From Pterois miles (taxonomy: Eukaryota > Chordata > Actinopteri > Perciformes > Scorpaenidae), in NCBI GenBank assembly GCA_947000775.1, contig CAMQGK010000415.1:62001-126000 (forward strand): a stretch of DNA of 64,000 nucleotides. The letters run 5' to 3'. Below the pieces are notes generated by a model that did no database searches, was not told the origin of the DNA, and saw nothing but the letters and a program-made list of their open reading frames with translations. Positions 12,228 to 23,500 of the stretch are shown here, one piece after another (position 1 is the first letter of the stretch; every line of letters starts with the position of its first letter). Position numbers and translations under genes: made by a program.

Positions 12228-12420
12228 AGTTTATTTATATAGCTCATTTCAGCAACAAGGGGCTGCATGGTGCAGTAGTTAGCAACTACTGGTTCGCCTC
12301 ATAGCAAGACGGTCACAGATGAATGAATTTCATCAAGGCAATTCAAAGCACTTTACATAAACATAAAACATTAAAAGGATTGAAAAACACATTATATAAG
12401 ATAAAATAAGATTTAAAAAG
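12228..12420 (+). repeat. Dispersed repeat with nested SINE-head insertion
   Basis: A common fish repeat (gtttatttatatagctcatt, then attcaaagcactttacataa) is interrupted at about 12260-12333 by a 70-odd-bp fragment. The insert resembles the head of the tRNA-derived SINE (ctgcatggtgcagtagttag, cctcatagcaagacggt). The split ends both carry caag. Confidence 0.55.
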
Positions 12421-12924
12421 ATGAAATTGAATAAATAAGATGGAAAATAAACCCACTGAATAATAATATGCTAAACATAATATGTAAACCCCTTTTAAGA
12501 CAGAAAGGGTATTGTGCAAAAGGAAATCAGTAAGGAGTAAGAGCAGTGCTGGGATCAGGAAATAAGGAAACTACATTCAATTTATCATAGTGGGTATTGT
12601 GGGAACTAGGACAGGAAATGAAAAGATGAGGTAATGTGACTAGGTGACTAGGCTGAAAATAGGACATAATTATTGGAAGAGGACGCTTCTCATTAGCATG
12701 AAACCGGTCTTTGTCAACATTGTTACATAATAGAAAATGTGACGCATATGCTTGTTAGTTGCAGGAAAAATGTTGCAATACAATATGAAAAGATTAACAG
12801 GAGTAGGAGTAAAGAGCATAGCCCGCTGGTGAAGGCAGAAGATTGGTCAGAACAGGATTGATGAGGAAAACAGCAGGTGTAAACGAACTCCATCTTATGG
12901 CAATAGTGCAATAGAGAGAATAGT

Positions 12925-12985
12925 ATTTATTTATTTGTTTGTTTGTTAATTTATGTATTTATTTATTTGTGTATTTTTTATTTTC
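12925..12985 (+). repeat. TTTA/TTTG low-complexity tract
   Basis: Imperfect tttatttg and gttt repeats immediately upstream of the ACOT8 5' region. Confidence 0.7.
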
Positions 12986-13009
12986 AATTAGCAATTTCCT
13001 GCCAATCTA

Positions 13010-13096
13010 TTGCTCCACACTCCAGTCCAGTAGGTGGCTCTAATGCGCCGCCACGCAGGTTTGCCAAGCGCGAATAACCACCAAAGAAGAAGAAAC
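13010..13096 (+). promoter_or_regulatory. ACOT8 5' leader derived from an interspersed repeat
   Basis: The block from cactccagtccagtaggtgg to ccaccaaagaagaagaa matches a widespread teleost repeat whose end is an agaagaag run. It runs straight into the ACOT8 start codon. The context aaacATGgcgg is both a good Kozak site and a YY1-type motif. No TATA box is evident. Confidence 0.5.
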
Positions 13097-16000
13097 ATGG
13101 CGGAAGGAGAAGATGGTGTCATCCGTGGAGCTAGCAGCGACTCAACGAATAAATGTGATTTTTCAGGGGGTACCGTTTCACCAAAATCTCCCGAGGATGA
13201 AAGCCCAGAGAGTATAGCATCTCAGCATGCCCGGGACCTGAAAAGCGTGCTGGTCACCAGCGTCTTAAACCTGGAAAAGCTCGACGTAGACCTGTACAGG
13301 TAACTTTACTAGTTAAGTTAAGTGAGTCACTGTACCTTTATGTCGACAGGTCAGAACTTCCTTCTTATAAATAGAGTTCACGTCAACGTCCATGTCGTTA
13401 TTACGACTGGGGAACTCGGATATTTAAAAAAATGTCTGATGTATCTGACTTAAAAACGTTAGGCCCAAAAAAATCAAATAAATATGGATTTAATGTAAGT
13501 AAACCCTGATTTAATGGTGTTGTATTGTCAAAGCACAGTGTTTTAATCCTCATCCGACTAACTCTGTAACTTAAATCCTAATTTAATGGTGTTGTATTGT
13601 TAAAGCACAGTGTTTTAATCCTCACCCGACTAACTCTGTAACTTCTGACCTTCTTGTTGACGGGAACAATCAATATGGGAATATTTCCCATGCATCCCAT
13701 AGGACTTGAACGCAGCATAATTCCTTCATGTGCTGCAGTTAGCTACGATGCATTTAGTTACTGGATGAATGGAAATTAATGTGGCTCTAATAATTTGTAT
13801 TTGAAAATGCAATTATACGGTGATGTCACGAAAATGTCCTAATAGATAGAACACAATGGATGACTTTCCCTAAAATTTTCTCCAAGACTGCTCAGCAGAA
13901 TGACTTCAGATTTTATAAGGTCATAGTCATGGTCACTTTGACCAGTTTGACTTTTCCTTTAATGTTCTCCAAAACTGTACATTAGAATAATGCCAGATTG
14001 TATATCACAAGTCAAGGAACAATTACACTTAATGCAAACCTGTCATGGAAATGGTTTGTTACTGTTTTGTCATTGTCTTTACAAGAAAGCTATACTAAAC
14101 TCATGACATTTCAATACTTTGATCAGTGTCTCTGTCAAAGCTAAAGCATGGGCATCATCTAGTGCAATTGCACAATTTTGAAAAATATCTATTTAATTGC
14201 ATATATTTTAACGATATTAGAGGGAATGATCATCTTCACATCATTGTTTTCATTTTCATTGAAAAACTTATTAAAATGACTCTCGTGTCATTTTTTGCAG
14301 GGAACTGTACTAAACAAAGATGTTTTCTTAAGTTTGTAGAATGATGTATAGGCCAGGACACCTCTGGAGCAGCACAATATTTCATTTTAAATGGTATTTT
14401 GACAATCATTTTGCCTTTAACAGATATTATGCCTCTTTTTATTTTAAAATTGCAGTAGGCCACATTGCGATGTTGATTAATTGTGCAGCCATATCATCTA
14501 GTGAGACTACATTACATATATTTCAATTATTTCTCTGTTTTTCCCCAGAGGGACACACCACTGGGTGCCCCGCAGTCAGCGTTTGTTTGGGGGTCAAATA
14601 GTTGGTCAGGCCCTTGTAGCTGCTGCCAAATCTGTCAGTGATAATTTCTATGCCCATTCTCTCCACTGCTACTTCGTACGAGCAGGTAAGATTCAGCATT
14701 ATTCTAAAGATGTTAGCCAGCAATAGCGTAACCCAAGTGTTAAAGAGGTGACTCATAGTTAATAGGGGTGGGGGAAAAATCTGTTCACCTCTTTTTACAA
14801 TTTTGAAAATGATTTTTTAAATGCCAGAATCAATGTATTTGCTTCATCTGAGTCTATGTGGAGGTAGAAGGAAGTTCCGGTTTTATTGTTGTAGTCTGAG
14901 TAACGTGACATCATATCCACTCTGTATCCATCAATCAAAACAAACCGCAGAGAGGCGAAACATGAACGTAGAAAATGGCGGAGGGTCTGCATGGATACGG
15001 CCTGCACCCTCCCATTTTAAATCCAAAGTGGTTAACAGTACACATACGGTAAAGGATGGAAGCACTTTGGGTTTCACACATTGACAGGAAAAGCAGAGCC
15101 AGACATCGCGGCTAAAGCTGCATGCTAACTCTGTCATGGACAGGAAACATTGTCATATTGCAGTAACGTGCGGTCAAGCCAATTGACACTTGCATCTCTG
15201 TGGTCAAATTAGCCAACGCTACAACTGTAGAGCCCCATATACTGACATTTATGTTAAATGCATTCAAACAGCTCTGATGGAGCTGAACATGGATCTATAG
15301 AGAGAGCGTTCCTGACGGAAGAGCTACCAATGGACTTGGCGACGTTAGCAGAAGTAGACATGTGTAACTACATCTGGTTTTCACAGAGGGAAATTTACAT
15401 ACAAAATGCATATATGGAAATAAGATTGATTGATTATATTGACCAAAAGTATAAAACAATACACATCAATTATAAATTAAAAAGAAAATACCAGTAAGTC
15501 CCTACAAGTGTATGATTCAACTTTTTCCAATGGTCTAGTGTTAAAAACGTTAACAAAAATCACAGTAAATCACAATATCAAATCACAATATTTGTACAAT
15601 CAGAATACTTTAAAATCACAATACATATTGAATTACGTATCGTGATGGTATCGAATCAGGACACAGGTATATCATCTCAGCCCTCATAGCTAATGCAAAT
15701 TGTCTTTTATAGAATGAATGATTCGACAGAAGACTAGAATAGTAGTCATAGTTAGAGTGACCCCATCATGTCATAATCAGTGATGATCTGGTCAGTCAGT
15801 TGCACAGTCAGTCTCAGTTACTGTTTCCACACAGCTGTCTTTTGGGTGTTTTTCAGGGGATCCTAAGATTCCAGTGCTGTACCAGGTAGACCGCACAAGA
15901 GATGGTCGCAGTTTCACAGTACGCTCTGTGAAGGCCGTCCAGCATGGACAGCCTATACTTATTTGCCAAGCGTCTTTCCACATGCTGCAGCCGAGTCCCC

Positions 16001-18525
16001 TGCAGCACCAGTTCACCATGCCAGTGGTCCCCCAACCTGAAGACCTCCTCACTGTTGAAGAGCTTATTCAGCTTTATCTCAGGTAAAGCTGCTAAGATTA
16101 GTCACCTCATTGATTAGCCAGTTGACAGAAAATGTAATAATTAAGCTATTTGATTAATCATTGTTGTCATTTTACAAGCAAAATTTCCAAATATTTTCTG
16201 GTTAAAGCTTCTAAAATGTAAATATAACAAACAATTTGAATTCATCATCTTTGCAAAATTACAGCGGGCACCATTTTGTATTTTCTGACATTTAATATAA
16301 TATTTTCCCACTTACCTCTATGCCGTACAATCAGATTTTTTTCTGCTATCACCCAAATAAAATAGAGGTAAATGGAAAATCCCATTTTAGTGTCCGAGTT
16401 ACTCCTGATAATCCACAGACTCCCATGAAGACCATTAATCTTCTGTGTTCTGTGGTGCTATCTTGTATCTTTGACTCAAGTACAGTTTGTTGCATTAACT
16501 TGCTTTCATTTTCCTTTAGAGGAGCATTGTTAGATAGGGTGCTCATCACATATTTGTAGGCCAACCAAGACCTATTGAAAGAGACTGGGACAGGGTCTTG
16601 AGTTCTGGGGTATGATACATGTGCAGCGTAACTGGAGCTGCTGTTGTGCATTACGATTGGCTCAATTTCAGCAAGTGCTGACCAGATTTTATTGTGCATG
16701 TGTTGTACCCCAACAGAATGACGCGATGATGCAATGATGCGTGACATCTCCGCTTTTCCTCCTCAAGGCCAGCCAGGAAGTAAGCATTGCCCTGGTTCCC
16801 TTGACAAAAAGCCAATGGGATTTTTTATGGATTATTGTAGAAAATAAACTCTGTGGCAAACAATTATTTATGAGACTTCCAACCTCTTTAGCTTGTGTTA
16901 ACCACAGACCTTATATCGGGGATCTAACTAAAAATCCATTCAAAAAACCCATTGACTTCCAGAAGAGGAAACTAGGCATGCTAAAGTGCTAACTCATTTC
17001 AGGGTTTTAGGACTCATTCCTGTTCCACTTTATAGATGCTTCAGGTGTGGTCACCAGTTCACAGGTTCATTAGAATAAATGAATGATGTATCGGCTCCAG
17101 TTATAGAATAAAATATGTAACCTTATAGTTTGCAATCCCATTTGCCATGAATGACCATTAAGTACTTTGCAGATGGGGTCCTCAATCATTAATTTGTATT
17201 TCCTTCTATTATTTCACAGTAAACCAGACCTAGCGGAGAAATCAAAACAAGGCCTTAACAAACTGCTGGCTAATGAGGTCCCCATTGAGATAAAGCCAGT
17301 CAACCCACCAGATTTTTACAGAATTTCTGCAAGTGAGCCGAAGAAGCTATTCTGGGTGCGAGCACGAGGACATATTGGTAAAATGGATTAAATGCACATT
17401 TATATGCATACATTATACATATTAAAAGTTAAAGGATATTCTCAGAAATTAATAGCATGATTCCTAAACATTACACTGTGTTGTCCCATTTTTGAGTGTA
17501 AATGAAACAGTAGACTGAGAGTCTTTGGGAATATGACTGCAGCAGCCATGATAGGACACAGCATATAACACAATGATATATACTCGAGATATAAACAAAT
17601 ATATACCATGTATACAACCCTTTCTCCTACAAAATTGTTGCCATACAACTAAAGTGCTTAACCGGAATACGATTTGAGGGAAATGTATTTTCTCCTGGAT
17701 TACAGTCACAGTTTAAACGTAAACAAACAAACAAACGAAAATACAGCAAAACTACTAAGTTATGTTTACGCAACAAATCTACTGGGTTAGGCTTAAAAAC
17801 TAAATCATGGTTTGGCTTTAAATGACTTGAAAACAGAAATGTGAGAAATGATGATTCACACAGGACACAAGCATCAGTCTCCTTGGTCAAAGTCTGGTGT
17901 TTGTTGGACCCATCTACTTGACCACCAGTAGTGGACTTGGGTTTTTTGTACACTTTATTATTCAATAATGTCTTTATTCAACATATTTTCTTCACAGTTA
18001 CTCAATATACTATGTCACCTGCTCTGAGCGTCACTCGTTCTACGTCACTCGCTGCAGCCGTCTGCAGATTTCCAAAGGTGTTTGTGATATGTTATGGATT
18101 TGTTTTTGCTTTTTTTGTGTATTTATGTAGGTGAAGGCAACATGAAGCTGCATTGCTGCGTTGCTGCGTATGTATCAGACTTTGCATTCCTGGGCACAGC
18201 GCTGCTGCCTTATCCCAACTACAGGGCCCAGTTCTCGGCCTCCCTGGACCACGCCATGTGGTTCCACAGCACTTTCCGCAGTGATGAGTGGATGTTGTAT
18301 GAGTGTGAGAGCCCATGGGCAGGTCAGTATGTTCAGTTTCTTTCTGCTGTACCTCGCTTGTTCAGTCTTCTGTCTTAATTCATGTGGTTTGTGTTATGTC
18401 CTACAGGGGGCAGCAGGGGACTGGTTCAAGGCCGACTGTGGAGAAGAGACGGGGTGCTAGCTGCCTCGTGTTCCCAAGAGGGAGTCCTGAGAGTGAAACC
18501 AGTCTTAGAGCCCAGTAAACTATAA
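13097..18525 (+). CDS. acot8: Acyl-coenzyme A thioesterase 8 (peroxisomal), complete six-exon gene
   Basis: ACOT8 hydrolyses acyl-CoAs of varied length, and bile-acid CoA esters, to free acids plus CoA inside peroxisomes. Coding exons are 13097-13299, 14549-14685, 15857-16082, 17220-17377, 18131-18322 and 18407-18525, all with GT-AG introns. They join in frame to 1035 nt, or 344 residues plus stop; human ACOT8 is 319, and the extra length is mainly N-terminal. Recognisable blocks are SVLVTSVLNLE, the first hotdog part with LFGGQIVGQALVAAAKSV, SLHCYFVRAGDPK, SFTVRSVKAVQHGQPI, FWVRARGHIG, SLDHAMWFH and YECESPWAGGSRGLVQGRLW. Asp258, Ser279 and Gln329 line up with the TesB-family catalytic residues. 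The protein ends in SKL, a type 1 peroxisomal targeting signal. A possible ATTAAA poly(A) signal is at 18648. The start was chosen for its context and for in-frame continuity of exon 1. Confidence 0.96.
13501..13645 (+). repeat. 72-bp tandem duplication in ACOT8 intron 1
   Basis: Two adjacent copies start at 13501 and about 13573. Both contain ttaatggtgttgtattgt, aaagcacagtgttttaatcc and ccgactaactctgtaac, with a few substitutions. Confidence 0.85.
14764..15684 (+). mobile_element. Degenerate hAT-like transposon in ACOT8 intron 2
   Basis: It starts with aggggtgggggaaaaatc and ends in the cgtgatggtatcgaatcagg / tatcatctcagccct sequence that closes a common fish hAT-type element. The interior has gcgaaacatgaacgtag and a short frame ending NSTHTVKDGS, a possible BED-finger relic, with stops after it. 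The segment from about 15379 onward is present again before every downstream ACOT8 copy (28675, 44639, 60888), so the duplication edge lies inside this element. Confidence 0.5.
16340..17040 (+). repeat. Interspersed repeat in ACOT8 intron 3, shared with IFT52 intron 4
   Basis: The core at 16766-17035 (ccaggaagtaagcattgccc, gacaaaaagccaatgggatt, ttttaggactcattcctgtt) is a diverged relative of the repeat at 22430-22912 in IFT52 intron 4. Copy 1 keeps an aactctgtggcaaacaa stretch missing from the later copies, but lacks about 220 bp that copies 2-4 retain. The region also carries an antisense open frame (see findings). Confidence 0.55.
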
Positions 18526-19709
18526 GTGCATTCAATATTTCTTTTATTTTCATTTATTTATAATCATATTGATGTTATTGGATTTTAGACTAATGTTCAG
18601 AATGTTTAATATAATAATGAATGATTGTTTTATTGAGAGCATTCTAAATTAAATTTTATTTTCAGTAAACAAAGAATGACAAGGTTATAATGGATCAATG
18701 CTTGTCATTTGTTAGAAGCTTACACATTTCTGACAGCCAAAAGTTACATAAAATCGATTCCACTGCTTTGCATGTTCCTTCATGCTCGTTTGTGAAAGTA
18801 AACAGAGACAAAACCAAATTTTACTGCAAGGTATTGGCTGTAGTATTTTGAAGTGTCACTGTTCTGACAGCTGGGTCCAACTATTTTTAAATGTTATAAA
18901 GTTCCATAAAGTAGAAATTTGGCATAACATCTGTATGAGTCTTGCACATGCAACTACCAGCAGATGTCCCTTGGGTTTTCTTGATGGCATGTAAAGATCT
19001 CCCTGAATGTAGAACAGGACAGCGAGGGAAAGGAACAGCCTGATCCACCATTGGAGAGCGAAAAAAGTTGAATTTTTGTTGAGTAGGACAGTCAAGGAAA
19101 TGCACAGCCTGATCTACCAATGGGAAATGGAATAAGTGCAATCATCATCATCACCTCCGACGATGGGAAACTACACCTCTGTGGGTTGTGACTTTAAATA
19201 CACAGGTCAACATCCTCTAGTATCATACGTTACTCAGGTTACGTAACTAGTAAATTCAGATAGCCGGTTGCTAACTTGACCTATGCATTTAAAATCATGA
19301 GCTTTAGTGTCCTCCAGTGGTCAAGCTCATAGACAATCATTGTCGTGACCATACACTGCCCTACCGCAGGGATCACGAGCAACTCTATTTGTTTAATGTT
19401 GAAATGACATACGAGTGAGAGTAAGCAAAACTTTTGAACTCGCAAGCAAAGAGGACTGAAGAAAAGAAAATAGAAAAATACATTTTTAAATATATTATTA
19501 CTTCTGTCAATTTCATTATTCATGGTTGATTTGGAAATATGTCAGAAATGGAAAAGTATGTTGTTACAGTGGATATTTTTGAATGACTCACTTGGCCAGC
19601 CATATTCCCCTCATTGTTCTCATGCAAAGCAAACACTAACCCACGAAGTGAGAGAGGATCCATTGTGTTGTGTGTATGTATACAATATAGATATCTATTT
19701 ATATATCTA

Positions 19710-19770
19710 TATAAGATAAGGTAAGATGAACCTTTATTAATCCCCAGAGGGAAATTCGGGTGTCATAGCA
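19710..19770 (-). repeat. Retroposon tail, reverse orientation, upstream of IFT52
   Basis: The sequence ataagataaggtaagatgaa followed by cctttattaatccccagagg is the reverse-oriented version of the retroposon tail class seen elsewhere in the window. It recurs upstream of IFT52 copies 2 and 3. Confidence 0.5.
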
Positions 19771-19984
19771 GCATCAACAACAGTACAGATGAATACAGTA
19801 TAGTAAAAAGTTAAAGATAAGGTGAAATAAAGGAAAGAAGGTGCAATGAAGAAAATTGACAATAAAATAAATAAGTAAAACAGTAATAAGTACAGTGCAG
19901 CAGGTGGTGGGTATTGTATGTGCATAGCATATATATATGGTAATTATATAATTATATGTAATTACATACATTTGGTCCAGGATA

Positions 19985-20271
19985 TATAGGATATATGTGT
20001 GTGTATATATCTATATATATAGATATACACACATACATATATATATACATATATATGTATGTGTTATATACACACACATATGTATGTATATATGTGTGTG
20101 TGTGTATATATATATATATACACACACACATATATATATATACATATATATGTGTGTGTGTGTATATATATATACACATATATGTACATATATGTGTATA
20201 TATATATACACACACACACATATATACATATATATATAAACATATATGTGTATATATATATATATAGATAG
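19985..20271 (+). repeat. Compound (AT)n/(GT)n microsatellite upstream of IFT52 copy 1
   Basis: Alternating at, gt and ac dinucleotides, ending with a single gata pair. Counterparts upstream of copies 2 and 3 differ greatly in composition and length. All open frames across it are repeat artefacts. Confidence 0.9.
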
Positions 20272-20285
20272 ATGAACGTCATCAG

Positions 20286-20293
20286 TGACGTCA
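20286..20293 (+). promoter_or_regulatory. CRE palindrome upstream of IFT52 copy 1
   Basis: A perfect TGACGTCA lies about 300 bp before the start codon, next to two other acgt cores. It is conserved at 33797-33804 and 50060-50067 before copies 2 and 3. CREB/ATF binding is an inference from the consensus. Confidence 0.5.
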
Positions 20294-20409
20294 CTCGCCC
20301 TAAACGACGTAAGCTTTTTCGTTACGCTACATGGCTAACGTAAATTGAAACTAGCTAGCTGTGTTATCTATGTTTGCTAACAGTATGCTAGCATGCTACA
20401 GTACTTGAC

Positions 20410-20422
20410 GTTGCCTAGTTAC
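20410..20422 (+). promoter_or_regulatory. RFX X-box-like site upstream of IFT52 copy 1
   Basis: GTTGCCTAGTTAC fits the RFX X-box (two half sites, one-base spacer) with one mismatch in the second half. It lies 169 bp before the ATG. IFT genes are established RFX targets. The same site precedes copy 2 (33921-33933) and copy 3 (50184-50196). Confidence 0.55.
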
Positions 20423-20590
20423 AGTTAGAATTCTCAGAACTCTTCTTTGCTGTCACCGTTCGATAAAGCGCGACTGAATTCAGATTGGCAGGTCTCGCGA
20501 ACAGAGTAAGACAGCAGCCAAACACGGAGCCAGACAGTGCAGAAGACGGAGCTAAACTTTGTAAAAGACTGTACAGTTAGAGGTGTTAAA

Positions 20591-23500
20591 ATGAGGAAGA
20601 AACAGCACAACACTGTCGTCTTCAATGCCTCTAAAAGAGAGCTGTTTTCCGCCAATAATGGGTACAAATCCATGCAGAAAAGACTAAGAGCTCAATGGAA
20701 AATCCGAAGGTAAGGTGCTTGTAGTGTAACACGATCCGTCTCTGCTGCGTGGGGTTACTTCATTTAAACTACAAAATGATCCATAGTATTGCAGTAATGT
20801 TGTCAGTAATCAAAATAAATGCTGTCTCCCCTAGCTTGAAGGAAGACTTGTCCTTGGACAAGCTGAAGGGCGTCAAGCTGTGGATAACTGCAGGACCACG
20901 AGAGAAGTTCACAGCCTCAGAGGTGATGATTCAAAAGAGGAAAGAAAGCTAGCATTTTACAAGTGAAAAATGGCATGTTTTGTTGATGTCCATACATCAG
21001 CTCCCGGCATGTGACATGGCATAAATGGGAAGCTAACCAGCCACATCAAGATGAACTTTAATCATGCTACTTTTTTGTTTTTTAAACAGCATTTTTATTA
21101 TGCTTTTAAAGAAAACACAGACAAAACCAACAATATACCAACACACAGTGACCACAAGAACCGAACGTCAGACTTAGATCCCTGACACATGGTAGCATAG
21201 CACGTAATATAATTAGAGATGATTGTACACAAAAACATGTCATAGCATCTACTGTACGTATGTATGTGTATAAGGACAAGGAGGTGCTGAGTACATTACA
21301 GCATGCTTTCTCTAACTTCTTTGGGCCAGGGACCTCTTAAAGGCGGGAAAAGAGGACCGCCCTCCTTAATCCTAACACAGACTAAGGATAATGCCTACTA
21401 CCATTTCTACTCTTAGATCCCAGTGGACCTATTTGTATTGTGAAACCTTTCAACGTCAATACTTCAAAGATATTTCATAGTGATAGACAGAAACACATTT
21501 CAGCTTGAATCATGTTAAGATAAGATGAGAGGATCCATTATTAGTCCCACAGCCAAGAAATTAGCAATGTTATTGAATGTTAATACCACTTATTTATCTT
21601 TAAACAGAAGGTGATTTTATTCAGATTACATTTGGATTCAACTTGAGAGCATATATAGCCTACATTTCAAGTAATTGATCTTAAAACTTTCAGAAAATGA
21701 ACAGTAGCAAGACTGGCATAGTCCTAATAAATTCAGGCATTTATAATTAGCAGTCTAAAGGTGACTTCCAGTAAGTGCTTCAGCTTAAAAATAATGAATT
21801 GCTCTGCATCCCAGTCATATCAGAGTTTCTAATGGCCCTAAGTTAACATGGGTGGGAGTAATGGACACAATATGCTTGTGTTATTGGTGCAAGTGGTCCC
21901 CATCTGTAGATTTGCACTTTTTAATGATACAGTACAATTTTATAATTTAAAAAAACTTGGATTCATCTTGTGTTATTTTTAAATGCTGCACACACGAGCA
22001 TGTTTTCACAGTGTTGTCCTTTACATTTCAGCTGGAGGTGCTGAAGCACTACCTGGACGGAGGAGGAAATGTCCTGGTCATGCTTGGTGAAGGGGGAGAA
22101 ATGAAATATGACACCAATATCAACTTTCTCCTGGAGGAGTTTGGAATAATGGTCAACAATGGTGCATATTTATATTTGTTGAAGTGACAGTTGACATCAT
22201 CCATGTACTTATAGGATTATTTGTGACAGTGGTATTGACTTGTGTGTTTTCTTGTTTTCTTTCTCTGCATCACTGCTACAGATGCTGTTGTGAGGAGCGT
22301 GTATTACAAATACTTCCATCCTAAGGAGGCACTTGTGTCCGATGGTGTATTGAACAGGTTTGTAATTGGAGCATATATTTTATACTGTATATTCCAATAG
22401 AGTGCTCCAGGGATGATATGTTTTTGTAGGCCAACCTGGAAGTTAAAATTGCCCCGGTTTCCTGGACAAAAAGACGATGGGATTTTTCCATTGGAGTTTG
22501 GATTATTGCAGAAGAGAAACTCTGTGACAAACAAAGGTTTATGATACTTACACGTTTTGTTCAGCAAGATAATCGTCACAATTGAACACCTCTTTTATGA
22601 TTTAAGTATAAATGCAGTCACCAGAAGTAAAAAACTACATTAAGTTATAGAAGAACTACACCACGTCGCATGACTTCATGTCACCACACTTGTTCGCGTT
22701 TTTAAGACGTATATAGGCTTAAAAATTCACTAGTGGGATATCTGTTGATGTATTTTATGTCGTAGAACAGAACTTTAAAACCTCTTAAGCTTGTGTTAAC
22801 CACATCTTACTTCAGGCATTTAAACAGAAACTCACTGACTTCCAGAAAATGCAACCGGAAGTGCTGAAATGCAAACTTACATCCAGGTTTTAGGACTCAT
22901 TCCTGTAGCACTCATTAACTCCCAGACTGTCAATAACCTGTACATACGCGAAAGTAAATAACATTGATTATCTCATTACAATGGCACCTGCAGTGGGTGG
23001 GATGGATTCGGCAACAAGTGAACATTTTGTCCTTGAAGTTGATGTTGGAAACAGAAAAAATGGGCAAGCATAAGGATGTGAGCGACTTTGATAAGGTCCA
23101 AATTGAGATGGCTAGACGACTGGGTCAGAGCATCTCCAAAATTGCAGCTCTTCTGTGATGTTCCCGGTCTGTAGTGGTCAGGACCTACCAAAAGTGGTCC
23201 AAGGAAGGAAAAACGGTGAACCGGTAGCAGGGTCACGGACGGCCAAGGCTCACTGATGCACATGGGCAGCGAAGGCTGGCCCTTGTTGTCCAGTCCAATA
23301 GAAGAGCTACTGTAGCTGAAACTGCTGAAAAGTGGTTCTGATAGAAAGATGTCAGAACACACAGTGCATCAGAGGTTGTTGTGTATGGGGCTGCGTAGCC
23401 GCAGACTGATCAGGGTGCCCATGCTGTCCTAATGTTAGGGTCGATAGGTGTATGTATCCACGTTTAGTTGTAATACATGTACAACATATCAGTTTGTTCA

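Noticed and set aside
14931..15137. Possible BED-finger gene in ACOT8 intron 2
   Set aside because: Only a short stretch resembles a BED finger; stops follow and the flanks look like hAT ends, so it is treated as a transposon relic.
18092..18316. Minus-strand frames over ACOT8 exon 5
   Set aside because: Shadow of a well-supported coding exon with correct splice sites on the plus strand.
19952..20294. Several open frames of 70-90 codons rich in YIYIYI and HTHTH
   Set aside because: They are translations of the AT/GT microsatellite, open in many frames on both strands.
22976..23362. Minus-strand 128-codon frame in IFT52 intron 4
   Set aside because: Antisense to the Tc1 transposase fragment.
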